Source of the DNA: Domibacillus iocasae
GTDB lineage: Bacteria > Bacillota > Bacilli > Bacillales > Domibacillaceae
Direction: 5' to 3'
Assembly: GCF_001750285.1 (NCBI RefSeq)
Contig: NZ_MAMP01000026.1
Location: 1 to 42,905 of the forward strand
DNA length: 42,905 nt
The notes under the pieces were generated by a model. It saw only the letters and a program-made list of their open reading frames with translations. It had not been told where the DNA came from and did not search any database. The position numbers and the translations under genes are program-made. Shown piece by piece: positions 7,587 through 16,871 of this stretch (the stretch's first letter is position 1; each line of letters begins with the position of its first letter).

Positions 7587-9186
7587 ACGGAAAGTATGGT
7601 TTATTACGAGACCAGAGCGGGATCCACGCTTTCATGCAGATGCGATAAAAGCGCTGTCAGAAGCAACAGAGAATTTCACCGTAAAGTGGCAAGGAAATCG
7701 GGAAGCGCATAAACAGTATGAAGCAGTTTTAGCTTCAAAAGGATTAAAGCGGAATAACATAAGCAATGACGGATCAGGCGGACGCACCTGGTGCGCCATG
7801 CTGAAGACATTTGCCTACTGCTACATAGACAGCGAAGGACTGGTTAAACCGACGAAGTCGGGACAGGCGCTGATCAACGGCGTAAAAGAATACGAGAACG
7901 TTAAAAAGCAAATTTTAACGCTCCAGATCCCGAATGCCTACTTCATGGAATCTGGATTCCGTCCAAAATTCGAAGCAGGATTCCGCATCCGTCCGGCCCG
8001 ATTCCTGATCAAGCTGGTGCAGCGTGCGGATTTAGAATACCGGCTGACAAAAGAAGAAATCACCTACTTTGTTCTGACGGCCCAGCAGGACAGCCAGCTG
8101 GATGAGGTGGCTGCACAGATTATTGCCTACCGCAATGCCCAGCAGGACGAGCAGGATCTGATGAAGCAGGAAATTGCAGTCGAATATGACCACCGCGCCC
8201 GGAATGACAAAGCAGCGCGTGATTATTACCAGGCTCATTCGGATGTAGCCCATACGTTTATGCTTCTGTGCGAGTACACAGCACTTGTTGAATATCAGCG
8301 CGGCGCAGCGGTGTTAAAGACCGATCCGGCTTTAGTGGAAGAAGCTCAGAACGTGCTCAGCTATTACGACAGCCGCTATCCGTTTAATGCACGCTACTTG
8401 ATCTCAGTAGAGCGCATGGCTCAAAACAGCGGGCTTGATGTAGACAGCTACAAAGCAAGTGATTTCGGTGAGGTAAAACCCGCCAGCAATCAGGGAAAGA
8501 TGCAGGGGAAAATCGAAGCCGTTTTAAACAGTATTCCAAACGCGTCTGAAATGACACGCGAAGAGCTTCTTCCGTATTTTCTTCCGTCATTCGGACCGCG
8601 GGATGCCCAGAAAGCCGTAGATGCACTCCGTTTTGAAGCGCGCGAAATGGCGAGCATACCGGAAGCATTTGTCGAAAAGTACCTGGGTGAGCTGACGCCG
8701 GCAGAGTTTGAAAAAGAAACACTGAAGATCTTTGAAGCGATCGGTTTTGAAGCTGTTTACCAGCCAAAAGTAAATGGAAAACAGACGGAAATTGAAATTC
8801 TGCTTAAATACGAAGATAAATGCGGCATCATCGATACGAAACATTATCCAAACGGGTTTGCGCTGTCGCAGAACCTGGCCAATTACATGGCGTCGGAATA
8901 TATTCCAAACTACCTGCAGTATGAGGGCAGAGAGCTTTCTTTTTATGGATACGTAACATCCGGCAAACTGTCAGGTGACAAAAAACTCAAGTCGATCACT
9001 GCTTTAAGCAGCAAACTGGTTCAGAAAGAAATCGAGGGCATTATGATGACGCGCGAGGTGCTGATCGGCTTCCTGGATTACTGTGTAGAGAATGAACTTC
9101 CGAAAAAAGAGCGGGTTGAGCTGTTTTTAACGAGGATTCAAAACAAAGGATTCAGTGATCTCGCAGCATTTTTAAACAGGAAATAA
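7579..9186 (+). CDS. AlwI-family type IIS restriction endonuclease
   Basis: A 535-aa protein. The start, KVWFITRPERDPRFH, is characteristic of the AlwI/PleI/Nt.BstNBI family. Those enzymes bind short asymmetric sites (GGATC or GAGTC) and cut a few bases away. The C-terminal cleavage domain (about residues 370-535) resembles that of FokI: QTEIEILL supplies the first acidic residues and GIIDTKHYPNGF matches the FokI VDTKAYSGGY block with Asp and Lys. The N-terminal two thirds should recognise DNA. Translation starts at TTG 7579, overlapping the preceding gene. Known family members usually pair with adenine methyltransferases, whereas only a cytosine methyltransferase is present here. Confidence 0.9.
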   Translation: MTERKVWFITRPERDPRFHADAIKALSEATENFTVKWQGNREAHKQYEAVLASKGLKRNNISNDGSGGRTWCAMLKTFAYCYIDSEGLVKPTKSGQALINGVKEYENVKKQILTLQIPNAYFMESGFRPKFEAGFRIRPARFLIKLVQRADLEYRLTKEEITYFVLTAQQDSQLDEVAAQIIAYRNAQQDEQDLMKQEIAVEYDHRARNDKAARDYYQAHSDVAHTFMLLCEYTALVEYQRGAAVLKTDPALVEEAQNVLSYYDSRYPFNARYLISVERMAQNSGLDVDSYKASDFGEVKPASNQGKMQGKIEAVLNSIPNASEMTREELLPYFLPSFGPRDAQKAVDALRFEAREMASIPEAFVEKYLGELTPAEFEKETLKIFEAIGFEAVYQPKVNGKQTEIEILLKYEDKCGIIDTKHYPNGFALSQNLANYMASEYIPNYLQYEGRELSFYGYVTSGKLSGDKKLKSITALSSKLVQKEIEGIMMTREVLIGFLDYCVENELPKKERVELFLTRIQNKGFSDLAAFLNRK

Positions 9187-9243
9187 TCGGACTGCAAAAA
9201 ATCAGCTTAAGAATAGACTTATTCTAAAAAGGGAGGATTTTTC

Positions 9244-9636
9244 ATGCCAAGAACCGGAGATACTTTCACTACTACATTAAAACAAGCTCATTTAGAATGG
9301 GGATCGCACAGACACACGAATACAAGGGGAACTGTGTATGGAGAAGGCTATTTGCATATTCCAAGACAAGTAGCAACAGCATTAGATATCTACAACAGCA
9401 ACTGTCCAGGCGCCAATATTACTTATACATGCAATTCGGTGGACGGATTTTTGCAAAATGTATCTTTGAAAGCCTCCGGTTGTAGCACAGCAGGCGATAT
9501 TTACGCTAAACAATTTCAAGGGAATGGAAACCTGCAGCTTCTTGGACAGTGGTTCAGACATGTAAATGCACAAATTGGCGACCAGGTCAGAATTTTATTT
9601 ACCAGTCCCACAGAAATGGAAATAGAGTTATTTTAA
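9244..9636 (+). CDS. 130-aa beta-rich protein of the restriction island, possibly B3-like
   Basis: Preceded by AAAGGGAGG at a good distance and followed by a terminator. The sequence is beta-rich, with RGTVYGEGYLHIP near residue 30, a mid-protein segment containing YAKQFQGNGNL, and GDQVRILFTSP near the end. The IP and GD-V-I-F strands recall B3-like (EcoRII-N/BfiI-type) DNA-binding barrels, but this is pattern-level similarity only. It follows the AlwI-like gene by 57 bp in the same direction. It could be a DNA-recognition or effector subunit of the restriction system. Confidence 0.75.
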   Translation: MPRTGDTFTTTLKQAHLEWGSHRHTNTRGTVYGEGYLHIPRQVATALDIYNSNCPGANITYTCNSVDGFLQNVSLKASGCSTAGDIYAKQFQGNGNLQLLGQWFRHVNAQIGDQVRILFTSPTEMEIELF

Positions 9637-9675
9637 TAAATACTTCTGAAACTACTGCATTTAGATGGTTTAAAA

Positions 9676-9712
9676 ATTAAAAAAGCCTGGAAGTATTCCC
9701 AGGCTTTTTAAT
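9676..9712. terminator. Strong bidirectional terminator
   Basis: The stem AAAAGCCTGG/CCAGGCTTTTT (9681-9709) has A and T tracts on its two sides. It lies between the convergent 130-aa gene and the DUF6339-like gene and ends both operons. Confidence 0.9.
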
Positions 9713-9776
9713 TTTCACCAAAAAATTTAATTGCATTTGAATTATAGTTTTCATATGGGCCATGTTATATAATGTT

Positions 9777-10565
9777 TTAGGGGTTTATAGTTTTCTTTTC
9801 AAGAGCCGTCTTTTCTTCTTTTGCTCTTCGTTCCTTTTCTAGATAAGATGGCCAATTTTTGATTAATTCATCTACAACCTGCTTCATTTCTTCATCATTT
9901 AGTGCAGTTAAAACCGTGACACCACCGCGATAATTTAAGTAGACTGCTGCATATCGTATAAAATTCCTCTTTGAAAAATTCTCTTCTGTTTCCTGCATTT
10001 TCTGAAGTGTTCTCAAAACAATCCTTACAGCATTTTTGTTTCTCAAAATATTAGGTGATTCCGCGATCATTCTGGATACATCCTGATCTTGGTTATGGAG
10101 CATAATCTTCGTTAATTCATAAGGATCTTCAAGATCTGGATCATGCGTTATATACCCGAACCACCATAGCCTCGCTAGACCATTCCGGCTGTATGGCTTT
10201 TGACCAAAGAAATAGCGGGTTTTCACAAAATTATTGGATTTTCCCACATTCTCCCCCTCATCTAAAGGCCATCGCTTTCTCATATACTCCCAGCATGAAA
10301 TATGAGTTAAAAACGCCCACAAATTTTCCTTGCTTGCTTCGGCAGGTGTTAGTCTGTCAAGAGTATTGAAAAGCAGTACTGTATTCTCGTAATCTAATTT
10401 TTCATTATTTTCATCCTGAATAAGCAGTTCGATTTTTTCTACCCCACCTGGAAGTTCATGTCCTAGATATTCCGGAAGCCAAATTTGGTCTTGTCTATAG
10501 CGAAAAAGATTTTGGCTAATATCGGCTTTTAAACTTCCAAGAATCTCATCTTTTAACTTAATCAT
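9777..10565 (-). CDS. DUF6339-like protein of the GHKL-ATPase module
   Basis: A 262-aa mostly helical soluble protein. Features include WAFLTHISCWEYMRKRW near residue 105, then RYFFGQKPYSRNGLARLWW, and a Lys/Glu-rich tail. The layout matches what I know as DUF6339, a family seen near restriction and phage-defence genes; the function is unknown. Its ATG overlaps the stop of the 289-aa gene by 4 bp (ATGA), so it is the last gene of a coupled operon. The short aromatic motifs may bind nucleic acid or a partner protein. Family assignment is moderate and function unknown. Confidence 0.8.
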   Translation of the reverse strand: MIKLKDEILGSLKADISQNLFRYRQDQIWLPEYLGHELPGGVEKIELLIQDENNEKLDYENTVLLFNTLDRLTPAEASKENLWAFLTHISCWEYMRKRWPLDEGENVGKSNNFVKTRYFFGQKPYSRNGLARLWWFGYITHDPDLEDPYELTKIMLHNQDQDVSRMIAESPNILRNKNAVRIVLRTLQKMQETEENFSKRNFIRYAAVYLNYRGGVTVLTALNDEEMKQVVDELIKNWPSYLEKERRAKEEKTALEKKTINP

Positions 10566-11431
10566 TCGTCTTCCCCTCCATCTCCTTCATCAGCTTCTTC
10601 CGTCAGATTTTTTAATACCTTTGTTAAAGGTTCATCAAGCAATCTTTGTGCCGTCAGCAAAGAATCGAAACTTCCAGGATCGTAAATGTCCTCGCCAAGA
10701 ATCTCAAGCTTTTTTTTCACCGTTCTAAACCAAGGATAGTTTTCAGCTTGTTCTGTATTTCCATCTTTCTTGAGATATTCAATAGCTGACACCAGTACAG
10801 GAAGCGCTATTAATGAATGAAACATCGGTTCAAGACTTTTATCTTTTTTCATAAAGTTATAATTCTTATAGTTCTCATTTGAAAGCTCAACGATGATTTT
10901 ATTATGTTCAAATATAGCGGCTAATGCAGGGGCATCAGGGGAATTATTCCGCTTCAGCTGAAAAATTGAACCCACTCTTTGCGGCGGCTCTTTTTCCAGC
11001 TCAATCGTTTTCCTTGGACCCGCTGCAAGAATATCTTTTTTCTGAATTTCAAAAGCCTCCCCAGCAAAATCCTCATGGAAGTTCGGGTTAGAATAATCGT
11101 TGATTTTGTCTGTTGCAATAATAAGTGTGCTGACTATGATCTCTCTTTCTACCAGATCAGCAGAAATAGAAAAAGTCATATTTGGCTTAAAAGATCGTTC
11201 GATAACCCGATAATTTGTAGGGACACATTCCAAATGTACCGCATACTCGGCTTTATGGCTTTGAATCAACTCTTGCAAGCCGCAGTCATTCAAATCAAAA
11301 TCCACATTAAAGTCAAATGTATCGGTACCAGGTGTGCACTCAAACTGCTTAACAGCAAAGTATGAATTTACATAGTCGTCAGACTGGTCCATCAAAACAG
11401 GATGCGGAAAATGACGGAAGTTAATTTTCAT
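10562..11431 (-). CDS. Unknown 289-aa partner of the GHKL ATPase
   Basis: A soluble protein with a beta-rich first half (alternating strands up to about residue 150), a helical second half and an acidic tail. I see no catalytic motif. The gene start overlaps the ATPase gene by 11 bp and its end overlaps the DUF6339-like gene by 4 bp. The three proteins are therefore made together and probably form one complex. A structural or recognition subunit is a reasonable inference; I do not recognise the family. Confidence 0.8.
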   Translation of the reverse strand: MKINFRHFPHPVLMDQSDDYVNSYFAVKQFECTPGTDTFDFNVDFDLNDCGLQELIQSHKAEYAVHLECVPTNYRVIERSFKPNMTFSISADLVEREIIVSTLIIATDKINDYSNPNFHEDFAGEAFEIQKKDILAAGPRKTIELEKEPPQRVGSIFQLKRNNSPDAPALAAIFEHNKIIVELSNENYKNYNFMKKDKSLEPMFHSLIALPVLVSAIEYLKKDGNTEQAENYPWFRTVKKKLEILGEDIYDPGSFDSLLTAQRLLDEPLTKVLKNLTEEADEGDGGEDE

Positions 11432-13283
11432 TAATTTTCACCTCTAGAGACCATCTGAATGAATCCTTAAAATTAATCAGAAACGTTTTTGTAATGCCTT
11501 TTTTAAATTGAACCGGACCGAATGTTCCATTATCAATAAGCGGTACATGTGTATCGGGCTCTCCTGATATTGAGATTTTTTCCAGCGGCTCTACATGCAG
11601 CCCCGAATCTTCTCCCACTACATAAATTTGCACAGTCCCTTCGCCTGTAGAATTTGGTACTACTTTTAATGTGTATAAGCCTTTTTCTGCATCTGTACAG
11701 TAAGCACGTACTCTTTCTATTCCTGCAAGTCTAGCTTTTTTGTCCACTGGATTTGTTGTGTCTGTTTTCGCCGTCTTTTTCTTCTTGCTTTTTTCTTTCT
11801 TTTTATCTTTTGGCTTTCCTGGAGACGAATCAATTACTTTAACACTAGGGCCTTTCTTGCGTTTAGACAGACTATCCTTGATATTAGCTGCTTTCGGTAC
11901 GGCTGAATCGTTTTCTTCATCATTTAATTCATCAGCCGTTTCAAAAGGTGATCCCTCTTTATCCGGGTCTGGAAGAAACGAGCCGAGCCCGCTTAAGTCG
12001 CTTACATCTGATGTATCCTGCTCATTTAACTCTCTGATTTTTGCACGTATTGTATTTTTAAAGCGGTTATACACTTTTTTAGCTAGCTCAGGATCATCTT
12101 CATGAAGTTGCGGATTCCAAGTGTCATGAGCAGCCGGCTCGATTTTCCGCAAAAAATCATCTAATTTTCCAGGTCCGATTACGACTGTACCCGCAAAATT
12201 AAACCCTCCCTGAAAGTTTTCATAAGGCATAATTTTCATTCCAGTACTTCGAACCATCGCAAGTTTTTTACAGTATTTATTGCCTTCTTTTATATAGATA
12301 TCTACTGACCCCATGCTTCCGAGATCCTTATCAATATAGTCTTCAATCACGATATGCATCGAGTCTTCTGAAACAAGCGCTTCATAATACTGGTCTGAAA
12401 ATAAACGCTTCTCTCCTCTTATATGGTCCTCAATGACTGATGGAAGATTTTCTTGAGAAATAACCGGTTCGTCAGCGATTTTTACTTCTAATTTTCCTTG
12501 GCTGATAGCAACAAAGAAATTTTCAACAACAGCCTGAATTAATTTAGTCTTCCATCCATTATCATCAATAACTCCTAAAATGAATACATCTGTTCCTGGA
12601 ACCTCTTTTTTTCGGTGGAAAATAGCAGGTACGTCTTTCTTATCAATGATCGGTTCGTATGTTTTTAATTGACGAAAGAATCCGATTCCTCTGGTCTCTC
12701 CTTCTCCCAAATCATGCGATGCAATCCTGGACACCCCTTGGAATGCCTCTCCTTCATCAGTTGTACTCGTGCCGTAAAAGACTGTTCTTAATCTCGAAGC
12801 AGCAAATGGTGCGTTCTTTCCAACACCAAATGATCCCCCTGCGCCGTTTCCCTTTTTACTGTTGCCGTCCTCATTAATTAACCCATTCCAGTTTCCGCCC
12901 TCCGGAAGATTGATGCCTGTCAGTCCTGTTGTATTATAATCACTGATTCTAAATATCGAAATTTCGTCTTGGCCTAAAATATCTACACCTCTATTAAAGA
13001 ACTTCTCAGCTTTTTCAGGTGGGTTTTTATACTTGCTACAGGCTTCAAATATTTTTCTTAAGTGATCCAGTTCTATCTGATTTAGATCATCTTTTGAGAC
13101 CGTCAGTTTTTCAAATTCTACGAGAACCGGCTTGCCGCTTTTATCTGAAGCATCCAGTGAGTTTTGAATCGCTTCACGAGTGAGATATTTCCACGGAGCT
13201 TTTTTAAATTCTTCTATACCAGCATTATTTAATCCCTCAGACATGCCGCGGCCTGCATTTAATGGAAAGTCCCAGTTATACAT
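11421..13283 (-). CDS. GHKL (Hsp90/MutL/MORC-like) ATPase, probable defence protein
   Basis: A 620-aa protein with a clear GHKL ATP-binding domain. The N box is REAIQNSLDAS (Glu37, Asn41), motif II is ISDYNTTGLTG (Asp115-Gly123), and the glycine-rich lid is GNGAGGSFGVGKNAPFAAS (about 146-162). A transducer-like region follows to about residue 420. Next comes a low-complexity Lys/Ser/Asp linker (about 430-520) and a small beta-rich C-terminal domain. Prokaryotic GHKL ATPases of MutL/MORC type are known from restriction-modification neighbourhoods, where they may couple ATP hydrolysis to DNA clamping. ATG 13283 follows AGGAGAAAGG. It is the second gene of the minus-strand operon. Confidence 0.88.
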   Translation of the reverse strand: MYNWDFPLNAGRGMSEGLNNAGIEEFKKAPWKYLTREAIQNSLDASDKSGKPVLVEFEKLTVSKDDLNQIELDHLRKIFEACSKYKNPPEKAEKFFNRGVDILGQDEISIFRISDYNTTGLTGINLPEGGNWNGLINEDGNSKKGNGAGGSFGVGKNAPFAASRLRTVFYGTSTTDEGEAFQGVSRIASHDLGEGETRGIGFFRQLKTYEPIIDKKDVPAIFHRKKEVPGTDVFILGVIDDNGWKTKLIQAVVENFFVAISQGKLEVKIADEPVISQENLPSVIEDHIRGEKRLFSDQYYEALVSEDSMHIVIEDYIDKDLGSMGSVDIYIKEGNKYCKKLAMVRSTGMKIMPYENFQGGFNFAGTVVIGPGKLDDFLRKIEPAAHDTWNPQLHEDDPELAKKVYNRFKNTIRAKIRELNEQDTSDVSDLSGLGSFLPDPDKEGSPFETADELNDEENDSAVPKAANIKDSLSKRKKGPSVKVIDSSPGKPKDKKKEKSKKKKTAKTDTTNPVDKKARLAGIERVRAYCTDAEKGLYTLKVVPNSTGEGTVQIYVVGEDSGLHVEPLEKISISGEPDTHVPLIDNGTFGPVQFKKGITKTFLINFKDSFRWSLEVKINEN

Positions 13284-13305
13284 TGGCCTTTCTCCTCTCT
13301 ACAAT

Positions 13306-13539
13306 TCAATTTTTATCAAACTTAAAAATAACATTGCTTTTGCTTTCACTGTCATCCTGAAACTTTCTTTTTAGATCTCTAATTTCTTTTTCGAGTGCAC
13401 CAATCATTTTTTCTACATGTTTATTTGTGTAATTATAGTTGTTTTTATTAGATAAATTGCTTAAAAGTCTTATTTTTTTTATAGCCTCTACTGTTCTTTT
13501 TTCGGCTAAACGTTCAAATTTTTCTAATTTAGAGTCCAT
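13306..13539 (-). CDS. 77-aa coiled-coil protein heading the GHKL operon
   Basis: Small, basic and strongly helical, with heptad-like spacing over residues 40-65 (MIGALEKEIRDLKRKF). It begins at ATG 13539 after AGGTGGG and ends 22 bp before the ATPase gene, so it leads the same operon. It has no helix-turn-helix and no signal peptide. It may be an assembly or regulatory subunit. I have the impression that similar small proteins occur beside other restriction-like clusters, but I cannot confirm this here. Confidence 0.75.
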   Translation of the reverse strand: MDSKLEKFERLAEKRTVEAIKKIRLLSNLSNKNNYNYTNKHVEKMIGALEKEIRDLKRKFQDDSESKSNVIFKFDKN

Positions 13540-13687
13540 ATTAACCCACCTCTATTTTATTATATTTGTTAAATATAGTACTAAATTTAAGTTTTGTAAA
13601 GTTTTAAAAGCTATAATATTTACATGTAAAAAATAATATTACAAATACATTTAGTTTAATATTCAAGAATCCTAATACTATAAAATA

Positions 13688-13732
13688 AAAAATCTCCCCG
13701 CTATCAGCAAGATAACGGGAAGCTTTTTTATT
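13688..13732. terminator. Terminator-like hairpin upstream of the GHKL operon
   Basis: A stem of TCCC(C)G-TATC with GATA-CGGGA (13694-13704/13711-13720, one bulge and one wobble) has T's to the right and A's to the left. It probably insulates the operon from the IS debris next to it. Confidence 0.65.
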
Positions 13733-14039
13733 TTTACAGACCCGAAAATCACGTTCAAACAAGTCAAAAAATACTCTATTACAAGCACTATCGAAAATGC
13801 TTATCTCCCACCTACTCTTTTCAATTATGGCCCATGATATAGCTGTATTTTCTTCCATAGAATCAAATCATCCAAGATCGAGTTATTCGCCCTTTACTGT
13901 AATCGAAACTACGCACTTCAATTTCCCCATTTTTATTTACAGACGTTATAACGCCTTTCACGCCGATTCCGCTGTCCGACCGCGCTTTTCTTGGTCACAA
14001 CATCATTCCTTCGGTAGTGGCTGTTTGTTCTATGAAGAG
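13733..14039. other. Gene-free stretch at the edge of the transposase relic
   Basis: No supportable gene, hairpin or promoter is seen here. The DNA abuts the ISL3 relic and may be further decayed element sequence. Confidence 0.35.
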
Positions 14040-14640
14040 GCCCCCGCACAGTTACCGGATCGATCTCCCGTACTGGTGAAGTAGATGACTTTGCGATGCG
14101 CAAGGATCATTCCTGCGGTGTTGCGTTCCTGGATCTCGATTCCGGACATGTGCTGGAGAATGTTCTAATTTTTTGCAGATGAGCTGAACTGGTGAAGAAA
14201 ATACATGTCGCTTAGCAACCAAAAACATAGTTTTGTCCGGCGAGCCGTCCGCCTGCTTTGCCAAATACCTGAAAAGCTTTCAGAATCAGAACGACAGGAA
14301 GTATCAGGCTGGTGCGGATCAGCGCGCTGTATCAAGCAAATTCCAGCATCTTCATTATGTGCTACGAAAAAACAGCTTATCTGAGGGTGGAGGGCTAGTT
14401 TGATGGCTAGACCTTTTATGAATCAGGTGTGATTAAAAAAATAGCGAAGATAATGCTTGCTCGAAAAGACGCTTTCTTTGCAGCTGCCATTTACAACGAA
14501 TCTAATGGAAAAGTGGAGGGAACTAACAACAAAATCATGCTCCTTAAACTACGGGCTTACGGCTATCGCAACATGGCACGCTTTAAGCTCCGTATCCGGT
14601 TAGAGACCAGCTGCCTTTTTTGAGATGTCAACTATACTTG
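14040..14640 (+). pseudogene. Decayed ISL3-family transposase
   Basis: Two blocks in the same frame resemble ISL3 transposases. One, around 14081-14160, encodes VDDFAMRKDHSCGVAFLDLD, the first-aspartate region of these enzymes. The other, around 14429-14620, encodes SNGKVEGTNNKIMLLK followed by RAYGYRNMARFKLR, the conserved C-terminal block. Stops and deletions separate them, so no active enzyme can be made. It marks an insertion hotspot between the GHKL operon and the Gabija genes. Confidence 0.75.
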
Positions 14641-15017
14641 ATGATGATAAACCTATTGAATTCCATCATATCTTTTTTATGACACTGAATATATAATTTC
14701 CGGCGCCGAGACTAATGCATCTTTTATGTTCCACAGCATGCCACATTATATATTTGTCTTAATTTACGAAACACATTGATGTTGGAACTGAGTATATTTA
14801 GTAATGAGTAGTTGCCCATGCTGTGTATGGAGTGATATTCATCTTGATAATATGAGAACAGGTAAGGAATAAAATTAGCGATTTCTTTTCATAAACAATA
14901 ACGAGTGTTTTTGGGTAAATTTTATACACTTAGCAATAGTTATCCTAAAATTTTCGTAATTTGGTAAAATGATAAATAAGAAAATGCATAGTGTTAATTC
15001 AAGGGCGGAGGACTTAT
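14641..15017. other. Intergenic stretch upstream of gajA
   Basis: AT-rich and gene-free. TAAAAT at about 14966-14971, with T-rich sequence about 17 bp upstream, is a plausible promoter for gajA, but no clear -35 can be fixed. Confidence 0.35.
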
Positions 15018-16871
15018 ATGAAGTTAAATTATATAGAGTTAAAAAACTACCGGAATTTTATCAATACTAAATTGCACTTTGATGAAAAGACACTTGTTAT
15101 CGGAGCAAATGATATAGGTAAAACAAATATATTATGTGCTTTACGACTTCTATTAGATAAATCTTTATCTGAAAATGACTTACAGCCGCAAGATGAGGAT
15201 TTTTGTATTTATTCAGGAGCAGGAGTAAATGAATTTTCCATAACCATGCACTTTGTAGAAGCTGTTGAAGAGTGTATTCTATCAAGTTTTAAAGAACTTA
15301 TTAGTGATAACAACGATGTTTACGTTCGGTATGTTGCTACAAGGAGCAAAATAGGCGGAACGAAGGACTATAAGCTATATGTAGGAGCTTCTCTAGAAGA
15401 AATGCAATTAGTGTCGAGTCGCTTTTATTTAAGAGCATTAAACATGAGGTACGTGAGTGCTACTCGTCAAATTGATCAGTATTTAAAAAACCAAAAAAAT
15501 AAGCTTATTGAATATTTACAAGATGCAAGAACAGAAGAAGAGGAGCTCTCGGATAATCAAAGGTTCGAAGAATTAAGCGGGCAAATAAAAGTTATTGAAG
15601 ATGAATTAAATAAACTATCCTTTATTGGAAAGGCTGGTGGAACTCTTAATACACAGTTAAGAAATTTATCTGAGCATCATCAAGAACAGACATTAAAGTT
15701 AGGAGTGGATTTACCATCCAACGATGATTTGTTTCGCAAGGTCAACCTCTTATCTAGTATTGGAGAAAACACTATTCAATTAGGTGGCGAAGGCAGAAAG
15801 AATCAGGCTTTTATTGCCCTATGGTCTGCTTTAAATCAAATTTCTGTTCAAGATGGACAACCAAATGAAGTTTCTATTTTCTGTATCGAAGAACCTGAGT
15901 CGCATCTTCATCCACATCAACAAAGAAAATTAGCTGAATATTTAATTAACATATTACCAACTCAGGTCATACTAACTTCACATTCTCCATATATCGCGAG
16001 TGAATTTCATCCTAATTCGATTATGAGGTTACATACCAAACAAGGATGCCCTGCTACAGTTTGTAATCAAAATGGTGTATCGGAAGAATTGGGTAAGCAA
16101 ATTAGAGACATGGAATATCGATTAGATCCGCTTATTGCAGAAGTATATTTTAGTGATTGTGTTCTTCTAGTAGAAGGAACGTCCGAGATTGTATTTTATA
16201 AAAACCTAGCTCATCAGTTAGGTGTGGATTTGGACAAGCTAAACATCAGTGTGTTATCCGTAGAAGGAGTTGGATTTACAAGATATATTGATTTATTAAA
16301 CGCTTTAGGCATTCCATGGGTAATGAGAACAGATAATGATTATCAAAAATACAATCGACCAAAGCAAGAGTTAAAAGAAGCGTACTATTTAACGGGAATT
16401 AGAAGGTTAAATAAAATCTATTCAACAAAATGTTCAGACAAGGTGCCAGTTGGTGAACAGCTCGTAAATCTTACGGATTTGATTTCAGAAAATGAACAAA
16501 AACTTACAGAAAATCCAACAGCATGTGGTACTCGCAGACAAGAGATGTACACTATATTTTATCAACCACTCAGCAATTACGGTTTGTTTTTAGCGAAACA
16601 AGGATTAGAAGAAGATATTTATCATTCAAATGCGAATGTTAAACAAGCTATAAATCAGTATTTTGTTCCTAATCAAGATAATGATGAAATTTTAATCATC
16701 GAAGATAAGGTAGAAGAAATGAAAAGTAAAAAATCCACATTTATGTATCATTTTTTAGAAAGTAATAAGGAGTGCTTAAATTCTTTAAAAGATGATCCAT
16801 TAGCTGCACCTCTATATGCCTGTCAAATTGTTGTTCAACAGATGAGGGTGGGTAATCAGAATGGAGTTTGA
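15018..16871 (+). CDS. gajA: Gabija-type OLD-family ATPase/TOPRIM nuclease (GajA-like)
   Basis: A 617-aa protein, slightly longer than the ~580-aa reference GajA. In order: an ABC-type N-terminus with Walker A GANDIGKTN (29-37); a helical insert; an ABC signature-like LGGEGRKNQ; Walker B FCIEEPESHLHP (about 286-297); an H-loop region LTSHSPYIASEF; then a TOPRIM domain with LLVEGTSE (acidic residue near 382) and the metal-binding RTDND (about 436). OLD nucleases of this type nick or cut DNA when nucleotide is depleted. ATG 15018, after GGCGGAGGA, is preferred over GTG 14991. It overlaps gajB by 11 bp. Confidence 0.9.
   Translation: MKLNYIELKNYRNFINTKLHFDEKTLVIGANDIGKTNILCALRLLLDKSLSENDLQPQDEDFCIYSGAGVNEFSITMHFVEAVEECILSSFKELISDNNDVYVRYVATRSKIGGTKDYKLYVGASLEEMQLVSSRFYLRALNMRYVSATRQIDQYLKNQKNKLIEYLQDARTEEEELSDNQRFEELSGQIKVIEDELNKLSFIGKAGGTLNTQLRNLSEHHQEQTLKLGVDLPSNDDLFRKVNLLSSIGENTIQLGGEGRKNQAFIALWSALNQISVQDGQPNEVSIFCIEEPESHLHPHQQRKLAEYLINILPTQVILTSHSPYIASEFHPNSIMRLHTKQGCPATVCNQNGVSEELGKQIRDMEYRLDPLIAEVYFSDCVLLVEGTSEIVFYKNLAHQLGVDLDKLNISVLSVEGVGFTRYIDLLNALGIPWVMRTDNDYQKYNRPKQELKEAYYLTGIRRLNKIYSTKCSDKVPVGEQLVNLTDLISENEQKLTENPTACGTRRQEMYTIFYQPLSNYGLFLAKQGLEEDIYHSNANVKQAINQYFVPNQDNDEILIIEDKVEEMKSKKSTFMYHFLESNKECLNSLKDDPLAAPLYACQIVVQQMRVGNQNGV

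Noticed and set aside
10979-11365. 128-aa plus-strand frame
   Set aside because: It is antisense to the 289-aa gene, whose overlaps with both neighbours and good coding character support the minus strand.
13604-13858. 84-aa minus-strand frame
   Set aside because: It spans the terminator hairpin at 13688-13732, has no ribosome binding site and an unlikely composition.
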